A stretch of DNA of 64,000 bases, from contig CM059585.1 of the NCBI GenBank assembly GCA_030407085.1, forward strand, positions 88,302,501 through 88,366,500. The letters are read 5' to 3'. This stretch comes from Trichopria drosophilae (lineage: Eukaryota > Arthropoda > Insecta > Hymenoptera > Diapriidae). Under the pieces are notes generated by a model. That model did not search any database. It was not told the DNA's origin and worked only from the letters and a program-made list of their open reading frames with translations. A program made the position numbers and the translations under genes. Shown here in pieces: positions 60,116 to 64,000 of the stretch. Within the stretch, counting starts at the first letter, position 1; each line of letters opens with the position of its first letter.

Positions 60116-60863
60116 ATAAATACCAAATGTCACAGCTGCTTTCTTCAAATATTTTAAATGTTACATACATTTCAAATGTTTCGTAACATGCGAGAAAGAG
60201 AGAGGGGGAATCAGACTGATGTCTGCATTGTATTACGTGGGTGGAGGTCATTATAATGGCCTGAAAAAGCGTTAAGTGGTTTATTTATAGACAACCCTCT
60301 AACTACTCAAAACAACACAGTGGCGCCAAAACGCATGTGCTGCATCTTTTCCAAAGTCATCTGAAAAATAAATCCATTCGTGACTCTGGCAGTTCTGACT
60401 GTCATACCAAATGTCTACAGCCGAGAAACTGTCGTGTTTTTTGTAAAAAAGGTCCCATAACGTTTTGCCCCTTATATTGCCTGTTTATTTTTTCTGTAGT
60501 CAACATTTCATACTAAAGTTATTATTTGTTTTGTTTGTGTATACAGAGTGTGATAAACAACTTTCACAATAATATATGCAAGATTAAAATTTCTAACAAA
60601 AATGTCATGCGTAAAAGTTCAAGTCGAAACAAAAGTATGTTTCTCGAAAAGTCCTTCATTGACGATTTTGAATCTGCGATTAGTTTTATCTACGAACAGT
60701 AACACTTTCAAAATCCGCAAAAAAATTTAAAGTGTTTTGACTTTTGGTTTAATTTTTTTTTTAAATTTTTTAGTCCGTAAATTGCGGAGATCAGTCCGTA
60801 AAATCACACGTGAATCAAAAATGAAGTTTTCATCATTGTGTACTGTATGTGAAACCCATTTCA
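60116..60863. other. unique DNA with small repeat fragments
   Basis: TTAGTCCGTAAATTGCGGAGATC at about 60770-60815 is a fragment of the GTAAA-rich element. Otherwise nothing recognised. Confidence 0.4.
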
Positions 60864-61527
60864 CTACCCAGCAATCCAGATTGGATAGGATTGGATTGAA
60901 AATTTCAGTTTATTTTGAATTCATACTTTGATTCCGTAAATATGTATTCAAATGGATTGAATTCAGAAGAAAGGAATCCATCTGTATTTTATTTTACGAA
61001 TACAATCGGAAGCGTAATTTGCCGGATTAAATTTCAGAAAAAGTAATCCATCTGTATTCAGTTTTACGAACACAAAGAAGGAAACTTTTTTTGGATTGAA
61101 ATCAATACACTTGGATAGTTTTGAGTCCGTAATATTGAATACGGATGTATACAAAGTTTCGTTTTTGAAAGAAAACTTTTCTTGCATTGAAATGAATATG
61201 CTTAGGTAGTTTTGAATCCGTAATGTTGAATATACATATATTCAAAGTTTCGTTTTTGATAGAAAACTTTTTTTGCATTGAAATGAATACACTTAGATAG
61301 TTTTGAATCCGTAGTGTTGAATACGGATGTATTTAAGATTTAATTTTTAAGAAGAAAACTTTTTTTGGATTAATATGAATTTAGAAAGTAACCTTTATAT
61401 TCGTATGAATGAATAGATTTTGTATTTACGTATTAAAATGGATTCACCGTTGACCAAAGTATGGAATCAGAATTTAATAATTGAATCCAATTCTATACAA
61501 CTCTAACCAAATTCTATTGCTGGGTAG
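60864..61527. mobile_element. 664-bp MITE with TTCA target duplication
   Basis: Ends CTACCCAGCAAT / ATTGCTGGGTAG flanked by TTCA on both sides (60860-60863 and 61528-61531). Further subterminal inverted sequence: GGATTGGATT against AATCCAATTC. A 4-bp duplication is compatible with Sola-type elements, among others. The interior is tandemly repeated. Confidence 0.82.
61079..61380 (+). repeat. 91-bp tandem repeat inside the MITE, about 3.3 copies
   Basis: Units start GAAAACTTTT(T/C)TTG, contain TAGTTTTGAATCCGTAAT and end AAAGTTTCGTTTTTGA. A second, smaller duplication (GTAATCCATCTGTATT, TTTTACGAA) lies at 60975-61075. Confidence 0.75.
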
Positions 61528-61531
61528 TTCA

Positions 61532-62834
61532 AATATGGCCACCAGAGTAAATTAACATGGCGAAATTTTAGCTAACGTAGAAATTAATATCCTTGTGCAA
61601 TAATAATGATCTCGTGCAATCGATATACAGTTATACTAAAAATATATTATTCGTTACATATATATTTGTTGCATAACCTCACAATTCCCTTTCAATGTAT
61701 TTGAACAAAGAAATTCTTTACTCAAATTGTTATAAATTCAATTTAATTAAATTTAACATATGTTATAAAGTTTCTTAGTGTTTGATTCTACATAACAATA
61801 GCCCAAGCAGCAAAGGAAGAAATTTTGACTAACTTTAGGTCAGATTGTCTTATTTCGGTTAAAAACAACCAGATTTCGACCTTCAAATATGCCTTATAAG
61901 TAAAAATGTATTTAAAGTCTTCGTCTTGGGATAATATTACCAAATTACGACTTAAAAATTTCTTCATAGTAAAATTGTACTTGAGGTATTTTTTAAAGTC
62001 AAATCTTGCTAAATTTCGACCTCTGTTCTGACTTGATAAACAAACGGACTTTGAAAAGGCGGAAATAGGTTGTTTTTTGGTCAATTTGACGTCGTGAATT
62101 TCCTTAATTTTTACTTAAAAGTCAGAACTACCAAAAACTCGGAATGATGCTATATTTTACTTCTGCGACTATGAACTTCACAGTCGAAATAACCACAAAA
62201 ATTGCCCATAAAGTTAAATATGTAGAATGTTTGGTCAAAAAGATCAATAAACTAGACCTCATAGTAAATCGGACTGCTCAAACCTTAAACACAGTTCAGC
62301 GAACGCGTTCAGCTCTATGAAGTCTTTTTTTACTTTGCATTTATATGTATCCCAATTGTCTTGAGGGACACTTGAAGCATCATTACGTATAAAGTTAAAC
62401 AATTACGTTTTGGCCATTTTAAAACATTGTTCGTCACCCGTGAATGGGTGACACTGTAAGGGAAACACGTTTTTTAATTATAGCGACAATTTTAAAATAG
62501 CTTCTATCCATTTTCCAGTCTCAAATGTGTACTTACACGTTGAAAAAATTAATATTTTTAACTAAAAACGAGACGTGACGAATGCAACAGTGAACAGAGT
62601 TACGTGTAGATGTACAGTACACATATATACATATATATATTGACTTTATGTCTTTAACTTTAAAGTCAATTTTGACATACATTGGTGGAAATTACCTAAC
62701 TATAATATCAATTACTTGACACCTTTAAGCCTTAGAAATCGAAACGTCTCAGTTAGGTAAATGTGTATAAGGAAAAATATTTGGGCATTTGGACCACCTA
62801 ATTTCGACATGTTTTGCTCCTTAGGAGTACATTA
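61532..62834. other. A+T-rich DNA, nothing recognised
   Basis: A short (AT)n/ACATATATAC microsatellite at about 62621-62640. The 98-codon frame 61788-62084 (minus) shows no family. Confidence 0.4.
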
Positions 62835-63260
62835 TGTGCTAAGGGCGCAATTATCGATCTTGGACGATTGTGAAGTTTGTCGCCCGAGCGCAGTGAGGGT
62901 AACAATCACACTCGTCGGAGATCGATATTTCGCTCGTGACCAATAATGTGTTTTTTGATACACCTGACCGTAAAGTGTGATTTTACGGACTGATCTCAGC
63001 ACTTTACGGACTAAAAACAGTCGGTAAAGTGCCTACTTTTGCAAACAGTGTATCAAAAAATAGTGTACGCTCCTCGGCCGTAAAATTTTACGACCTCGAT
63101 TAGGAGATTGTGCGTCCGAGGACTGGCGAACTCGGTCCGTAAAATTGAACTTTACGACCTAGTTCCGAAAAGTACTATTTTGATCCGATTGTCGTAGGAC
63201 TCGATAATTCGCGGACGAAGTTTTCGCCCTAGGCCGAGAAATGGAATTTTACGGCCGGAG
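62835..63260 (-). mobile_element. GTAAA-rich palindromic element, longest copy
   Basis: TTTTTTGATACAC (about 62952) and GTGTATCAAAAAA (about 63047) bound a core full of CCGTAAAGT/ACTTTACGG dyads. Outer parts carry more inverted pairs (CAATTATCGATC/GATCGATA-like, GCTCCTCGGCCGTAAAATTTTACG). The reverse complement matches 31836-32135. Confidence 0.7.
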
Positions 63261-64000
63261 GGTAAAAAAAATGTATATAAAATCCATGTGATTTGTTGTC
63301 TGTTCCTCGTTTTTCCTGTAACTGAAATGAATATTTTGCAAGAACGTTAAAGATTTTAAGTCACTTCTTACGAAGTAGACATTCCTTGTATTATCTTTAG
63401 TCATCTTGGGGCTTTTACTTGCTTGACCTGTCCATTCAAGAGTGACACTGGGTAAACAAAAGAATCTACTAAATGAAGGATATTTCCGCTGCTTTATCCT
63501 CTTCTACTTACGTAACGAAAATAATACTTATTCAATACATATTTATGCTAACCACGAGAGATAAAATCATGAAATAAAAGTACATCAGATTTAGAAAAAT
63601 AATTTTATTCTTTTCACACAGGCTCAGAGATTGTACACATTTCGATATGCAGTTAACGTCTTGTACTTCCTTGTCTCGTCTACGTATTTGCCATGTTGAA
63701 TGAGGACATACCGGCAGTTTTTAAAATACTAAATACAGTTCACGCAATGAACGAAACTCTTAATTACAAATTTTAAAGAAGCTCAGAGATGCGATTCGAA
63801 AGCTGATGAAAAAAGATATCTTCGAATATCGCAGAGTATTATGATTGTTGCGTCGACTATCTATGACGCTAGCTAATTAGTTAAGGAGTTTCATCAGTCT
63901 TATGCTATACACTTCCACTCGTCAGACATCTAAAAAAAACCTATTCTCCTTTGTAATCGATGCAGTATTTCCATCTTTTGCACTTATATTCTCGAACGAA
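63261..64000. other. A+T-rich DNA to the window edge, nothing recognised
   Basis: No credible ORF or repeat. Confidence 0.4.

Overview
The window looks like non-coding, transposon-filled nuclear DNA from an insect. The evidence is strong A+T richness, short spliceosomal introns (GT...AG) in the one good gene, insect-type non-LTR retroelements, and many short inverted-repeat elements. Repeats containing CCTAA (the common insect telomere unit is TTAGG/CCTAA) and the style of the elements suggest a hymenopteran, but this is inference and no host marker gene is present. I recognise no host protein-coding gene, rRNA, convincing functional tRNA or CRISPR array.

Left part (1-5,100): a complete-looking 3.8 kb DNA transposon (233-4027) with perfect 28-bp terminal inverted repeats (TIRs). 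It carries one spliced gene for a DDE/D-like transposase of about 770 residues, broken only by a one-base excess in an A-run near residue 110. It is followed by a relic of a GIY-YIG endonuclease from a Penelope-like retroelement (4751-5060).

9.4-13.3 kb: a foldback element beginning at TTAA, a dispersed repeat containing a 71-bp minisatellite (a second copy lies at 59.85-60.12 kb), and GC-richer palindromic repeats.

15.3-20.8 kb: a retrotransposon graveyard. A minus-strand Jockey-like LINE (ORF1 with CCHC knuckle, endonuclease, reverse transcriptase) is broken by stops, frameshifts, an insertion of about 0.9 kb, an internal deletion and loss of its 3' end. Just upstream of its 5' end lies a second, purine-rich LINE-like insertion bounded by a perfect 19-bp target-site duplication.

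20.9-43.5 kb: a long run of foldback and MITE-like elements. The clearest is a 3 kb foldback flanked by TTAA (31256-34247). Others are at 25.4-27.0, 27.8-28.6 and 36.2 kb, with two copies of a CACGG-ended MITE (27.2 and 39.9 kb), a tRNA-derived SINE (37.1-37.4 kb) and a composite TTAA-started element (39.4-40.5 kb).

43.5-64 kb: mostly unique A+T-rich DNA with GC-richer islands (44.8, 46.5, 49.8, 57.2 kb) that may be regulatory. Small palindromic elements include a textbook hAT MITE with an 8-bp target duplication (49092-49206), hairpins at 58.1 and 58.6 kb, a 375-bp MITE at 59.2 kb, a 664-bp MITE with a TTCA duplication and internal 91-bp tandem repeats (60864-61527), and copies of a GTAAA-rich palindromic element (62.9-63.2 kb, also 31.8-32.1 kb).

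The genes present belong to mobile elements and do not form a host pathway. The main story is the layering and nesting of transposon families, most of them non-autonomous.
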